In this document: piece by piece, positions 44,528-57,094 of the stretch
Layout: every line of letters begins with the position of its first letter
Numbering within the stretch: the stretch's first letter is position 1
Source of the DNA: Talaromyces rugulosus
Lineage: Eukaryota; Ascomycota; Eurotiomycetes; Eurotiales; Trichocomaceae
DNA: 64,000 nt
Assembly: GCF_013368755.1 (NCBI RefSeq)
Contig: NC_049564.1
Span: forward strand, 2,426,001-2,490,000
Direction of reading: 5' to 3'
The notes under the pieces: generated by a model
What the model saw: the letters and a program-made list of their open reading frames with translations, nothing else
Database searches by the model: none
What the model was told of the DNA's origin: nothing
Translations under genes and position numbers: made by a program

Positions 44528-45944
44528 ATGTCCTCTCCAGACGCCAGGCCGAGGGCCGACACCAAAAAGGTGCACATCACCGAGACCAAGATGACCTTGA
44601 AGAACTGGTACAAGCACGTCAACTGGCTGAACGTCACTTTTATTCTCGGCGTGCCCATGTGCGGCCTCATCCAGTCGCTGTGGGTGCCTCTGCAGCTCAA
44701 GACTGCTATCTGGGCTGTTGTCTACTACTTTTACACCGGTCTCGGCATTACTGCTGGTGAGTTTTTGCCTCTTTGAATCTGTTGAATATTCATACTAACG
44801 ACTGCTAGGATACCATCGTCTCTGGGCTCACTCGTCCTACTCGGCTACCCTGCCGCTTAAAATATTCCTCGGTGCCGCTGGTGGTGGTGCTGTTCAGGGC
44901 TCCATCCGCTGGTGGTCGCGCGGCCACCGTGCTCACCACCGCTACACCGACACTGAAAAGGACCCCTACTCGGTGCGCAAGGGTCTCCTGTACTCTCACT
45001 TGGGCTGGATGGTCATGAAGCAAAACCCCAAGCGCATTGGCCGAACCGACATTACCGATCTCAACAACGACCCTGTCGTGGTCTGGCAGCACCGCAACTA
45101 CATCAAGGTTGTTATCACCATGGCCCTGCTCTTCCCTACTCTTGTGGCCGGCTTCGGCTGGGGTGACTGGCTTGGCGGTTTTGTCTATGCCGGTATCCTG
45201 CGTGTCTTCTTCGTGCAGCAGGCTACCTTCTGCGTCAACTCGCTGGCCCACTGGCTCGGCGACCAGCCCTTTGACGACCGCAACTCTCCTCGTGACCACG
45301 TCATTACTGCTCTTGTCACGCTCGGCGAGGGATACCACAACTTCCACCACGAGTTCCCCTCGGACTACCGCAACGCGATCGAATGGCACCAGTACGACCC
45401 AACCAAGTGGTTCATCTGGATCTGCAAGCAGCTCGGCGTGGCCTACGACCTCAAGCAGTTCCGCTCCAACGAAATCGAAAAGGGTCGTATCCAACAACTG
45501 CAAAAGAAGCTCGACCAGAACCGTGGCAAGCTCGACTGGGGCACGCCTCTGGACCAGCTGCCCGTCATGGAATGGGACGACTATGTGGAACAAGCCAAGA
45601 ACGGCCGTGGCCTGGTTGCCATTGCTGGTGTTGTCCACGACGTGACCGACTTTATCAAGGACCACCCCGGTGGCAAGGCGATGATTTCTTCCGGGCTGGG
45701 CAAGGACGCCACCGCCATGTTTAACGGTGGTGTGTACTACCACTCCAACGCAGCCCACAACCTGCTGTCGACGATGCGCGTGGGCGTTATCCGTGGTGGC
45801 TGCGAGGTTGAGATCTGGAAGCGCTCGCAAAAGGAAAACTCCAATGTCGACTATGTGCGCGACGCCAATGGCAACCGCATTGTGCGTGCCGGCGAGCAGG
45901 TGACCAAGATCCCTGAGCCTATTGCGACTGCTGGTGCAGCTTGA
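44528..45944 (+). CDS. ole1: Delta-9 acyl-CoA desaturase with cytochrome b5 domain (Ole1/SdeA type), 454 aa
   Basis: Exons 44528-44756 and 44809-45944, 52-bp intron. The three histidine boxes are present: [20 protein letters not shown] and [12 protein letters not shown], binding the di-iron centre. The membrane part has hydrophobic pairs around [14 protein letters not shown] and [18 protein letters not shown]. The C-terminal cytochrome b5 domain has the heme motif KDHPGGKAM and a later His in HSNAAHNLL. The enzyme introduces the first double bond in palmitoyl- and stearoyl-CoA at the endoplasmic reticulum, and the fused b5 supplies electrons. Length and fusion are usual for filamentous fungi. 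Confidence 0.96.
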
Positions 45945-46239
45945 TGATGACGAATAATAATTGAATTGCATTTCCTAGTACTTAGTGTCTATATGTTTAT
46001 ATATGTTGGCGTTTCTTTTAAATAGATGGCTGGCGTTGTTCAGCGTAATGAAACGATAAGATCTGACCAATTATGTCAACATTGATTTCATAATTAATTC
46101 CCTTTTTGCAGTTGTGTTGTAGTTTGTGCTATGTAGTGTAGTGTAAATATGGTGGGACAGAGAGTGGAGCTTATAAGCAGCAGCTGCAGGTGACTCGTCC
46201 TCCGCCAACCATCCACCGTCAACACGTCAGTCAAGCTGG

Positions 46240-48722
46240 ATGCAACAGTCCCGCTCCGCCACCACCGCGACTCTCCCCCGCCTTCTCTTCTCGTCTCTCG
46301 CGCTGCTCGTCCTGAGCATCTCCATCATCCTGGCTCTCCCTCGTTTCTCTGTGTCCGCCAGGCTTAGCGCGCTGGTGCAGCACGTCACTCTACCTTCAGT
46401 ATCAACATTATCAACACAATTCAGTCGAAAAGTAACAACATCCAGCATGGCGCCCGCCATCTTCAAACAACCGCCCCAGGCACCACCCCTCTTCGTCGCA
46501 ACCCCTACCTCCATCGTCGACGACACAAAACGCATGATTGCACAGTCCCGCAAGATCCAGGACCAAGTCGCCGGCAGCGTGACCGCCCAAAGCGCCAACT
46601 TTGCGTCTGCGTTACTCCCGCTTGCGCACGATGAGAATGCCATGACGCTCGAGGCGCACATCTTGGGGTTTTATCAGGCTGTCTCGACCGACCAAAAACT
46701 GAGAGATGCGTCGAGCGAGGCCGAGAAGCTGATGGATGATTTTGGCATTGAGACGGCCATGCGCGAGGATTTGTATCAGTTGGTGGATGCCGCGTTGAAA
46801 AAGAATGAACCGCTGGATCCAGAGTCGCAGCGGTTGTTGGAAAAGGAGCACAAGGATTATATCCGCAATGGATTGGGTCTCCCCGCGGGACCGCAAAGGG
46901 ATCGGTTCAAGGAGATTAAGAAGCGGTTGAGTCAGTTGGGTATTGAGTTTCAAAAAAACCTCAATGAAGAGAATGGCGGCATTTGGTTTTTGCCTGCCGA
47001 GTTGGATGGTGTGCCCGAGGATGTGCTGTCGGGTCTTGAAAAGGGTTCCGGGGAGAATGAGGGCAAATTGAGGTTGTCGTTCAAGTATCCGGATCTATTC
47101 CCCACGCTCAAATATGCGAAAAACGCCGAGACGCGCAAGCGGGTGTCGATTGGAAATGAAAACAAATGCAACCAGAACATCCCGCTGTTCAAAGAGGCCA
47201 TGGTGCTGCGTGACGAAGCTGCCCGGCTGTTGGGGTATCCGAACCACGCAGCGTTCCGCATTGAGGACAAGATGGCCAAGACGACCGAGACGGTAGATAC
47301 CTTCCTGGGTGATTTGCGATCTCGACTGGCGGCTGGTGGTCTGAAAGAAATCGAGAAGCTCAAGCAGCTGAAAAAGACGGATATTGAGTCTCGCGGCGAG
47401 ACCTTTGATGGCCACTATTTCCTCTGGGACCACCGCTTCTACGACCGTCTGATGCTGGAGAAGGAGTATCAGCTGGACCACCAGAAGATTGCCGAGTTCT
47501 TCCCCTTGCAAACAACCATACGCGGCATGCTGGAGATTTTTGAAGAGTTGTTTGGACTGGTCTTTGTCGAGGTTACCGGGGACGACCGCAGCAAGATTTC
47601 CACGACGGGCAAGGGCGAAGATATTGTCTGGCACGAGGATGTGCAGCTGTTTAGCGTGTGGAATGACGCCTCGGAGGGCGAGGGGTTTGTTGGATATCTG
47701 TATTTGGACCTGCATCCCCGCGAGGGAAAATACGGCCACGCGGCCAACTTTAACCTGCAGCCTGTAAGTGCATATTATTGTGATTATAAAGCCAAAAGCT
47801 AACAACTATACAGGGCTTCATCGACGCCAACGGAAACCGCCGATACCCAGCCACAGCGCTGGTGTGCAACTTTTCCAAACCCACAGCGAAAAAGCCGAGT
47901 CTGCTGAAACACGAGGAAGTCGTGACACTATTCCACGAACTGGGCCACGGCATCCACGACCTCGTAGCCAAGACGACATACTCGCGCTTCCACGGCACCA
48001 ACACAGTCCGCGACTTTGTCGAGGCGCCCAGCCAGATGCTGGAGAACTGGTGCTGGACACCGTCACAACTAAAGTCACTGAGCCGACACTACTCGACTCT
48101 GTCCGAGGAGTACCGCAAGGCATGGCAGGAGTCTTCTGGGTCGGAGACGCCAACAGTGTCAGAGCGCATCCCCGACGAATTTATTGACAGTCTGATCCGC
48201 ACAAAACACGTCAACGACGCGCTGTTCAACCTGCGCCAGCTACACTTTGGCATCTTCGACATGACGATGCACGAGCCCGCGTCGCACGCAGCTATTGAAG
48301 CGCTCGACCCGACGACAACATACAACTCGCTCCGCCGCGAGATCTCGCAGATCGAGGGTCCCGAGGCGCTGGGCCAGGGGTATGACTGGGGACATGGCCA
48401 GGCGACGTTTGGCCATTTGATGGGCGGGTACGATGCTGGCTACTACGGATACTTGAGGTACTCCTTTCTCTCTCTCTTTCTCTTCCCCTATACTTGTTCA
48501 GACCATGCTAACGCAGGATTTTGTAATAGCTCCCAGGTCTATTCCACAGACATGTTCTACACCGTCTTCAAAGCAAACCCAATGGACCCAGCCCAGGGCC
48601 GACGCTACCGTCACACCGTGCTCGAAAAGGGCGGTAGCCAGGAGGAGATGCGCACGCTGGCTGAGTTTTTGGGCCGTGAGCCAAAGACTGAGGCGTTTTA
48701 CAAGGAGTTGGGCCTGGCTTAG
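46240..48722 (+). CDS. prd1: M3-family metallopeptidase (saccharolysin/Prd1 type), 786 aa
   Basis: Exons 46240-47763, 47814-48457 and 48530-48722, introns 50 and 72 bp, phases consistent. The zinc site HELGHGIHDL (HExxH) lies in exon 2, and GHGQATFGHLMGGYDAGYYGYL provides the usual conserved tail block that is rejoined as LSSQVYSTDMFY across the last intron. An N-terminal hydrophobic stretch (LLFSSLALLVLSISIILAL) precedes the family core, which starts near MAPAIFKQPP, so a shorter start at 46447 is possible. That would remove the membrane or targeting segment and make the enzyme cytosolic like saccharolysin. The enzyme cleaves short peptides. No missing catalytic residue. Confidence 0.92.
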
Positions 48723-49016
48723 TTTTGCGGAATAAAAGTGACGCAAAACTTTTATAGTACAATAGTACGATAGTACGTACAAGTAGTTAGTTACTATGGT
48801 AGAATGGCTGCAGTTACTTGCAAATGGTGGAGAAGAAAAAGGCTTGGCGGGTAGAGCTAGCTAGCTAACTTAGCTATCTTATCAACGATCCATTCTTTGC
48901 CTTTTTTTTCCCTCTGCAACATCATTCACAATTCAGATACAACTAAACACAAACACAACCAAGTCAAGTCAACTGAACCAAACGCAATCAAGCCGAATAA
49001 AACAAAACCCTACAAA

Positions 49017-49730
49017 ATGTCCGACCACGAACACCACACTGAATCTTCCCCCGAAACCCTCCTCCCCGCCAACCACGACCAACACGACCAACAACCAGCA
49101 CAAAACGCGCAAAAGAAGAGAAAAGACATAAAAACATTCCACTGCCGCTACTGCTCGCATCTTTTGCTTGCCTCGACGCGACCAATACTATCGGCGACGA
49201 CACCGCTGGCACGACGTGGTGGCGCGGCGCGCGATCGGGCTTTGATTCTGGATATTCCTGCGAGGATACGGCCTGCCACCACGACCACTCCTACCGGTAC
49301 TACTACTACGTCAGTTCAGCGTGAAAATGGAGGAATAGTAGGGTCGTCAGAGGATACGCAGATGGCAGACGGCGAAGCAGCAGCAGGGAATAACACAGCC
49401 CAACCCTCGCAAACCTCGATAGAAAAAGAAGCACACTACACAATCCCGCTCGCAACGCTGCTGCCAGACAACAAGCCCGTAATCATCCGACGAGACGACG
49501 GATTCGAGAAACGCATTCTTTTCAAATGTGGGCGGTGTCGCGTTGTGGTTGGGTATGAGATTGTGCCAAACAAACCCAAAGAAGAACAAGACGAAGAGGA
49601 AAGGGTGATGTATCTACTGCCCGGCTCTCTCGTCGGCACAGAGGATTTACAAGAGCAGGGCTCTGCTATAGAGACGAATACGGTGCTCAAGCAAATGGAA
49701 GCCGAGTGGGCGCAGTGGGTTGCTGTATAA
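49017..49730 (+). CDS. STEEP1-domain (UPF0428-type) protein, 237 aa
   Basis: Single exon from the ATG at 49017 (start MSDHEHH). Two cysteine pairs frame the domain: TFHCRYCSHLLLAST near the N-terminus and LFKCGRCRVVVGYE near the C-terminus, the latter preceded by VIIRRDDGFEKR, all typical of STEEP1/CXorf56-like proteins. The centre carries a low-complexity insertion (TTTTPTGTTTTS and SSEDTQMADGEAAAG). In animals this family is known from STING trafficking and may be a splicing-associated factor; in fungi the role is unknown. Nothing else in the context helps. Confidence 0.72.
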   Translation: MSDHEHHTESSPETLLPANHDQHDQQPAQNAQKKRKDIKTFHCRYCSHLLLASTRPILSATTPLARRGGAARDRALILDIPARIRPATTTTPTGTTTTSVQRENGGIVGSSEDTQMADGEAAAGNNTAQPSQTSIEKEAHYTIPLATLLPDNKPVIIRRDDGFEKRILFKCGRCRVVVGYEIVPNKPKEEQDEEERVMYLLPGSLVGTEDLQEQGSAIETNTVLKQMEAEWAQWVAV

Positions 49731-49875
49731 AAAAGATTTATGAAATAGAATTGCTGTATTTATATTGTACCAAACTAATGAAATGGACCAACTCCTCAAC
49801 CGTATCAATCACACGTAAGAAAGTAACAAAAAAGAAAAAAGAAACTCGTCGTCGGGTATCATTCATCTCGTCGAC

Positions 49876-50467
49876 CTAGTTTGCAAGGATAGTGCGGACC
49901 AAATCTGGTTTGTTAGTTCGTGTCGCAATAGAGACATAGAAAGATTGGCTTACCAGTGTAGTTGATCTCGCCAGAGCTGGTGTCGACCGACTTGAGCAGC
50001 TCGTCGACCTCGTCGTCGGACATTTTCTCGCCCAGATTCGTGAGGACTATCCGTCAGTTAGTACCATCAATATCACCAGAGGCATATTCCCAAAAACGTA
50101 CTGTAGCGCAGCTGTCCCACACCAATAAACCCAGTCAGATCCTTGTCAAACACCTGGAATCCGCGACAGTATTCTTCGGGCTCGCCGGGGTCGCGGAAGC
50201 CGCCGGGGCGGTTGAGCACTTTGGAAAACGAGTCAAAGTCGACTTTGCCATACATTAGTTTTCATATCATCCGACAAAGAAAAGATGAAACGTACAGTCA
50301 CCACCCAAGGTCTTCTCCAAATCGCCAATCTCCGCCAGCGTCGGATTCTGCCCGCATGCGCGCAGGAGGTCGCCGAGCGAGGACAGGGCGACGCGGCCGG
50401 AACCGCGCTTGTCGAAGAGCGAGAACGCCTCTTTGTAGTTGGTGGAGGCCTGGTCGTTGTTAGACAT
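49876..50467 (-). CDS. cdc4: EF-hand myosin essential light chain (Cdc4 type), 144 aa
   Basis: Four exons on the minus strand: 50467-50296, 50242-50102, 50046-49954, 49904-49876; introns 49-55 bp, all in phase. Calmodulin-like fold: YKEAFSLFDKRGSGRVALSS, then FDFDSFSKVLNR and GFQVFDKDLTGFIGVGQLRYI joined to LTNLGEKMSDDEVDELL, ending DLVRTILAN. The first loop (DKRGSGRV) lacks several calcium ligands, as in light chains. Cdc4-type light chains bind myosin II IQ motifs and are needed for septum/contractile ring formation. The tiny last exon (nine codons plus stop) was deduced from splice logic. Confidence 0.9.
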
Positions 50468-51278
50468 TATTCTTCTTGTTTTTTTTGGGGGGATTTGTCT
50501 TTTTTGGCTTTGTTGTGATTGTTTGGCAGCAGTGAGGAGAAGAGGGAAGACGAGGGGCGGTTTATGCGCCGAGAACTGGACGTGGCTGAGATTGACTCAG
50601 CCAGCCAGAGACCAGAACCAGACACCAGAAACCAGAAAACAGAAACCAGCAAGAACCAGAACCAGACAATCGTTCAACAACAACAAACAACAAAGGTTCT
50701 ACAATGGCTTTGGCCTGTCTCCTCGCTATATATATGGAGTGCTCCCGCATGTGTATTCACGACAAAAAGACTCATTCCACTCGGCTTGACGACTTGACGT
50801 ACCATGATCGATTATCGATAACTGCGTTGGCTGTGTTTGTTCAATCCAGGAATTGCTGGCAGGAGGATATGATCGGCGGAGGCTGGTAACTGATAACTGA
50901 GACGGTTTTTGGAGCTGAGCAGATGGAATCGAGGAATGCCAGGAGCAATAATACATGGAAGAGAAAGTCAACGAGGCCGGAGCGACGACAGCAAGGGGGG
51001 CAAGTGGGTTCGCCCGTGTTGTCGGGGCAACCAGACATTGAACCAAACATGCGAGCATTAATCATCATCAATATATTATTATGGTTAAAGAGTGTGTATT
51101 GGAATACTAGAATACTAGAAAATAATTATTAGAATAAATGTACATGTATTAGGCAGCATTGAAATAATTCTATGGTACATATGTGCAAATACACGGTCCG
51201 GATATACAACAACTATACTACATATATATACAACCCCAGCTCGATAACAAATCAATCAACAACATTTGAAATACAAAC
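50468..51278. other. Intergenic, no gene seen
   Basis: Contains the cdc4 promoter (with CAGAAACCAGAA-type repeats near 50610-50660) and the 3' end of the peptidase gene; otherwise mixed sequence. Confidence 0.5.
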
Positions 51279-52745
51279 CTACGACCTGTACACAGTATTC
51301 GGCGCAGGCGCTTCCAGCGTCACAAAAAACCGCACCATCGCCGCCGTGCTCTCGCCATTCAGCGTGTACGAAGTATGCCCATCACCATCACGAATCACCA
51401 TCGACGCACTGCTCGGCATCTGCGCAAACCGACTGTTCGCCCAGACAATCGACGTTGACGGGTCGTACAGCGAGTTGACGAGCAGCATCGGCGGCTCGCC
51501 TTTGATTTGTGTCCTGTGTGGCGGGTTCTGTACTGGTGCTGGCCAGCCAATGCAGCGGGTCTGGGTACCCCAGGTCTGCGATGCGCCCTGCGTGTGAGAC
51601 GATAGAGCCTTGGCGAGTTGCTCTTTGTAGAGAAGATCTTCTAAAGATTTGGCGCTGTGAGTCCAGTCCAGGCAGCTCACGGCCAGTCCGGCAAATGTCG
51701 TAGAGTCGATATCCGATGTTTCTAACATGGTGGACAAGGCTGTTGCGTTTCCATTCAGTGTCTGGTTCAAAGCGTCCCCTAGCGACGTCCAGCCAGAAAC
51801 ACCAAGATGAGGCTGGGCCTCTTTGAACAGGAGGAATTCCTGAACATTGAATCGAATCTCCTCGCCCGTGACATTCGACCGACATGCACCGGATACTGTA
51901 CAGCCAGGGGCCGGGATAGGCGATTTGTCTGCTTTGGACACAAGCTCATCAAACAATGCAAGCACATCCTTGCCATGCAAAGCACAGCTCGAGGTTGCAA
52001 AACACCAGTCCGCAAACCGGACCAACTCGGTCTCATACCCAGTCGACTCGGTCACCATATTCGACACCTCGTCCAGCGAATGCTCCAAATTCCCATCAAG
52101 AACCACCGACCGGATGCTCTCGGGGTATAGCTCTGCATACGCAGCCGCAATCTGCGTTGCGTACGATAGTCCCAGGAAATTCAACTTCTCGCCGCCGAGC
52201 CCGACGCGTACAGCCTCCATATCCCTGGCGACGCTGGTCGTGTCGACGTGCGCAAACAGCGGGCCTGTTAGGTTGTAACAGCTCGCCGCAAATTCCTGGT
52301 TGTACGCCACCATCTCGTCCCATTCAGCTTGTGTCTTTGGGAAAAACGAGACGCGCCGGTTGGCAATCTCTGGATCGCATCGCACAGAGTCACTCGTTCC
52401 CATACCGCGGGGATCCAGGCCGATTAGGTCAAAATGCTGTGGCAGAATATCCCCAAAGAGGGGCAGCCCTTGCGCGGTTGCGCCGATGAACTCTGAAGGG
52501 ATTGAGCCGGGTCCGCCAGAGTTGAAGAACAGCGGTCCGATGCGCGCGGTTGCATTGGATGCTTTTAGTCGTACCAGGCCGAGCGATGTCTGCTCGCCTT
52601 GGGGGTGATTCCAGTCGATGGGCACATTGAGACGGCCGCATTCGAGGTTTGGGGCTGTTGAGCTGCAGTTTGTCCAGTGTATCGAGTTGTGTGCGGTTGC
52701 TGTGTAGAGAAGCGGTCCCCAAACACAGACATTTTGAAGCCGCAT
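51279..52745 (-). CDS. Secreted alpha/beta hydrolase, tripeptidyl aminopeptidase-like (S33), 488 aa
   Basis: Intronless. The alpha/beta hydrolase landmarks are the oxyanion-region FFNSGGPGS, FDLIGLDPRGMGTSDSV, the nucleophile elbow LNFLGLSYATQIAA (Ser in GLSYA), and near the C-terminus the acid in NSLYDPSTSI and His in DGDGHTSYTL with the C-terminal TAP-like domain. The N-terminus (QNVCVWGPLLYTATAHNS) is short and only weakly hydrophobic, so the signal peptide call is uncertain. Several N-glycosylation sequons (NCSS, NATA, NLTG, NVTG, NQTL, NGNATA) suggest passage through the secretory route. Family members cleave tripeptides from peptide N-termini. It marks the right end of the conserved host block. 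Confidence 0.85.
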   Translation of the reverse strand: MRLQNVCVWGPLLYTATAHNSIHWTNCSSTAPNLECGRLNVPIDWNHPQGEQTSLGLVRLKASNATARIGPLFFNSGGPGSIPSEFIGATAQGLPLFGDILPQHFDLIGLDPRGMGTSDSVRCDPEIANRRVSFFPKTQAEWDEMVAYNQEFAASCYNLTGPLFAHVDTTSVARDMEAVRVGLGGEKLNFLGLSYATQIAAAYAELYPESIRSVVLDGNLEHSLDEVSNMVTESTGYETELVRFADWCFATSSCALHGKDVLALFDELVSKADKSPIPAPGCTVSGACRSNVTGEEIRFNVQEFLLFKEAQPHLGVSGWTSLGDALNQTLNGNATALSTMLETSDIDSTTFAGLAVSCLDWTHSAKSLEDLLYKEQLAKALSSHTQGASQTWGTQTRCIGWPAPVQNPPHRTQIKGEPPMLLVNSLYDPSTSIVWANSRFAQMPSSASMVIRDGDGHTSYTLNGESTAAMVRFFVTLEAPAPNTVYRS

Positions 52746-53633
52746 GTTGATTTTAATTTCTGCTTTCTTTCTCGTGCCGGAAAAAATAATAATAATACAG
52801 AATTTTCAAATATTCAATTTTGGGCCTTGCAATTTATTATTTAGTAAAAAGTGCTGCCTGAGTAATTCAGCAGCCTAGGCAGGCTGTGTTTTGGAGCTAT
52901 ACTATATGCATTAGGATTGATGGTATATTTTCAGCTCCAACCAACATTCAATTGAATTTGATCTAGCATCTTGGCAACTCGTTCCCAGCCTCATCTAGAA
53001 TAAGCTCAAGTTTAGGCATACTAGTTCAATGTTTAATAGGGACCTTTAGCAAACGGGAAAACTAATGGGAGAACTTAGTATGGGTGTAGTGAGGAATTTT
53101 AGACAGTGAGTGGTGTTGTCTAATTAAAAAGATAGTCTAGGATTTTCAGAGTAGGAGAATAGTTCTTTTCAATTAGAAAAGTCTTATAATTGCATCATTT
53201 AATATAGCTTGGTATAGTTTTTTGACGTCAGATATAATTAGAATAGCTCCTGAATAATTCTGCCAGTATAATTCTAAAATCAACTAGTCTCTATTTATTT
53301 TTTTACTAAACCCAATTTATAAGTTCTGCCATTAGTTCCGATGTCTCTTTGGGGGGCGTTAAAAGTCTCTATTATTATTAACATGAATCAGCATTTGATG
53401 TTCCGCCCCAACTCTATACAACTAGTGAACGAAGGTCAACGAACACACTGCCAGTCTATTTTTAGATCAGCTAAAATATTGGGATAATACTATCCTTTAT
53501 GATTTATAAAAACTAAAGCCAAGAAAATAGACCAGAGGACCCTGGGCAGTCAATCTATGGTATACAGGCACCAACATTAAGTTGCAGGAAAACACGTCGA
53601 GACTCGAAAGTACTAGTATTCTTCATGTAGGTA
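52746..53633. other. AT-rich gene-free gap
   Basis: Mostly A/T-rich sequence with many stops on all frames; no coding signal. Confidence 0.5.
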
Positions 53634-53950
53634 TTAGGTTCGATGACTGACTCGATGATTGCGACCAACCACCAGCTGGAACACGCCGCGTGCGTAGAGC
53701 TGCGGTAGATTATTGGTCGTTTGAACTGGAAGAACTGGGAGTAGATGTGAGATGAGGATCATAGGTTCCCTTGCCTTTGGCTCGAAAGGCAGTTTCCAGC
53801 TCGCGTCAGTCTGCTCTGTTGAGTTCGGTGTGGAAATACAACGCAGCGGACAGCCATGTAGCACTGATAAATAGGCGATAGAGGGACTCGACTGACGTGT
53901 TACCATTGTCGTCTCGGAGGGTTTCCACGAGCATTTTAGATGCAACGAAT

Positions 53951-54551
53951 TCACATATATGCCATTGAAGCCATCTGACTCATGTCGCGAGAAAGTGATT
54001 TCAACAGTCCCGTAAACGATTGGATCACCTGCTCATGTAATGCTCTTTTGGTAGCTTTATTGAAGTCTCTTGGTAATTGTTCTGTAATAAGAAGACTTCG
54101 CGATATTAGAAAGAAGTCAAGCGCTAGTGCGGAGGAGAATCCAAGCGTAAGGAGAGGCGCCACGGGAGAGACAGTTGGGGAAAGCCGAACACCATAGAAA
54201 GAAAGATTTTCGAACGCACGAGCGAAAGTAGCAGGCAAACGCCGAGCACCGTCAAGAAGAGACCCAGAAAGAGAAAACCGAAAGCGACGAAGTTGGAAAA
54301 GACCATGTTGAAGGAAAGAAATTGGGAAATCTAAACTGGTAAGAACAAGTCCTCTTCGTCAGCGAAGAAATAGATAGGGATGTTGAGTTCGCGTTGGAAG
54401 GTTTTCCTGCGAATTCCTTTGCGAGTTTCTTGAAGATCTTCTCAGTCTCAGACCAGTTTGGTAAATCGTCTAGAGCAGTTTCCTTGGTGGCTGCTATGAT
54501 TTCTTCTTTGGTGCCTTCTGGCCAAACCACAGTTAGCGGACATACTCGCAA
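53951..54551 (-). pseudogene. Coding-like remnants of an unrecognised gene
   Basis: Reading the minus strand: a stretch GTKEEIIAATKETALDDLPN then WSETEKIFKKLAKEF near 54520-54420, a neighbouring frame with FQRELNIPIYFFADEEDLF near 54370, and a hydrophobic piece MVFSNFVAFGFLFLGLF at 54306-54250 followed in another frame by SSALALDFFLISRSLL and NKATKRALHEQVIQSFTG. They look coding but do not join cleanly. A decayed small membrane protein gene is possible; the family is not recognised. Confidence 0.3.
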
Positions 54552-57056
54552 GACAGACCAAAGCTAGTACTTACATTCCATCTTCAAACTCAAAGGCCAG
54601 ATGAGAGAGACAAGACAGACGAAACAGACCACCACCGGAGGCCCGCCTGCGGAACTCACTGCGTGGCTGCAGATGAGTACCATGAGATTCCTTTTGGGCC
54701 AGTGATGCGATGCTCATGCGTGAAGACTCCTCATCCCTTATCGAAGGGGTCAGATTGATTTCCCATGTAGAATGGAATCATTAGGTCCTGCAGCGGAGCT
54801 AGTTGTAGGGCGCCGCCACGAGTGTGTGTCAATTTTGTAGATGTCGTCAGCCACTTCCGCGTCCACATCCTCCATCGCTGTTTCTAGGTCCTGTCGCTGG
54901 AGAGACGTGTTATCTGGAATCTGATCCATATTATCGAGGGTTCCGACACTGCGTTAGTTCAGATGGTCACAAAGTTTTTCCGAATTAGGGTTGAGGATGC
55001 TACTTGATGGGTGCACAGTAGCAGCTTGACATTAGCACGAAGAATATGACCAAAATACCATAAATCCCACTAAGGGGTTTTTTTTTTCTCTTTTGGTAGG
55101 GTGGCAATTTCTAGGTTGATAGACTCCTTACCAAACAGTCTTACTAAGGGGGCTCTTTTTGGTAAACTGGTAAAAATCCAAGGTCGACTCAGAGCAACGT
55201 TCATCGTCTTCCGATCTAAGAGAAATCCAACAGACTACCGAATAGAGGCGGGCGACTATGAATTTCCGACAGTGTTCGTTTGGTTCTTCACAAGGGCCTT
55301 GAACAAACGTGTTTCAACCCCCGTTCAGGAACGAAATGAGCGAGCGAGCTAGAGAGTACTGATTGCACTCTTCCACATTGTCGTCGCTAGACGATATGAA
55401 CATGACTTGTTGATGCCTTAATTTAGGTGTTCACGTGGCGGAGAAAAAGTGAGCTGATCGTACTGGCTAGAAAGATCTTGCCTGTTCCTGACAGCCCTCG
55501 CACCAAACTGATGTCAAGAGGTAGAGACTTGAAAAGTTGGTGTGCCGCCATTCTCTGCGGTGGTGTGATTTTCATTGCCACCATTGGCATCGTAGACTAT
55601 ACTCAGCCTGAATAAACGCAATGCTAGTTCTCGCGAAAATTGTTGGTATAGCTGTAGCAGATTCAGCATTTGCTGCTACATCTGTAGCTGACATTGCTGC
55701 ATGTTCTGCAAAGTGATTCTTGAAGGGAACGGTGCAGGTAATCACGAACTGATAGGCAGAAAGAGAAAGAGTGCCGCATTCACGTTCCACTCGATGACTA
55801 GAAAGTAGGCATATGTTTATTTGCTCTTAGGGTTAGGGTTATCTTTCGTATGGTATCTTGTGATGCTGCCTCTGGGCCAAATTGCCAACATGGGTTTACC
55901 CAGTGTTTGAAATCGGGACACCAAATTTTGCTAGGAACTCCCGGATAGCGTGGGCGAGGATTGTATGTTGTAGTAGACGCCACACGAAAGAACTCGCTGT
56001 TGAAAGTTCCTTGCGCTTTGATCCGCTTTCTTGAGGTAGGGTCTTTTATAGTCTTAAAGGTCTACCACATGAGCCTTGCCTAGACTGCGTAAAACCGAAA
56101 CCGAATATTGATGATAAATGAATCGTGAAACGAGGAATCGTAGAGCGTGCAAAAATGAGTTTGTCCGTTGAAGTTGATTGAAAAAATGGGGTTCAAGTGC
56201 AGTCACGGCGGTAATATTGATGGTTTGCGTAGACTCAGCAGATCAGGTACCGAGGTAAAAGAAAGGCTGCAGGTAGAAGTCGTGGAGACGCCATGAGCAA
56301 ACCAGTTACTTAGCCAAATAGAAGTAATAATACTTGCTACGATGTTCGTTAGTAATGAATGCTATCAGAATACATGGCCGTAAACTTACCCGAGTGTCCT
56401 CTTTTATAATGATGTGGGCTACATCTGGACCAAAGCTCGCACGCCTAGCACTTGCCTAGATGTATGTTGGAGCGTCCGATCGAAGTCGTCAATAAGAACT
56501 CGTGCAACTCGCAAGGTCTCAATGTGACACAAATAGTCAAACTCGAGGCCAAATAAAGCTAGCACATTGATAGTGAATCATCAAATGTGCTCATTCTCTA
56601 GGGCACAGTGAAATCTAGCGCCCCCTTCTTGTCCTCAAAGTACGAATGAAAATTTGGATGAGTTGCAAGATGGAAATTTAGGAAGATTTTAAGCTGACGG
56701 GAAAAAAAAAAGCACACCACGTCTTACCGACATCGGATTTTAGACCACCCTTTGACACCCTGAACCAGATAATACCAATACCAACTTGGATTTCTGATTT
56801 TTTACACCGGCACTGGAGATATCCTCTCCGACACCGGTGAGCCACTGTCATGAGACTCCATCCAAAAAGATTTCTTTGTCCATGCCGGTGTTCTGGACTG
56901 GTGTGGATCTATATTCAACACCGCCAGGCGTATATGCAGGGCGCAAGATGCATGGATTCAAGTGTTCCGGTAATGATATATAGTAATAATACCGCACTCC
57001 ATACCGCTATTTTCTCCACAGTCGCCCCTTCGTAAGTAACAATTGGCCAGTCCTCA
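54552..57056. other. Gene-poor stretch, nothing supported
   Basis: Short frames only; 55572-55983 on the minus strand has mild coding character (YNPRPRYPGVPSKIWCPDF) but no family. A doublet TTAGGGTTAGGG at 55828-55840 is noted; two copies alone are not telomeric. Confidence 0.45.
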
Positions 57057-57094
57057 GTTGACCGGACCTGGCGGCATAATCGAATACCGAGTAT
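57057..57094 (+). repeat. 38-bp direct repeat, copy 1
   Basis: Begins GTTGACCGGACCTGGCGG and ends ATACCGAGTAT. The same 38-mer recurs at 59062-59099 with four transitions and no transversions or gaps. Confidence 0.85.

Noticed and set aside
55828..55842. TTAGGGTTAGGG doublet resembling telomere repeat
   Set aside because: Only two copies, no longer array and no subtelomeric structure; short matches occur by chance.
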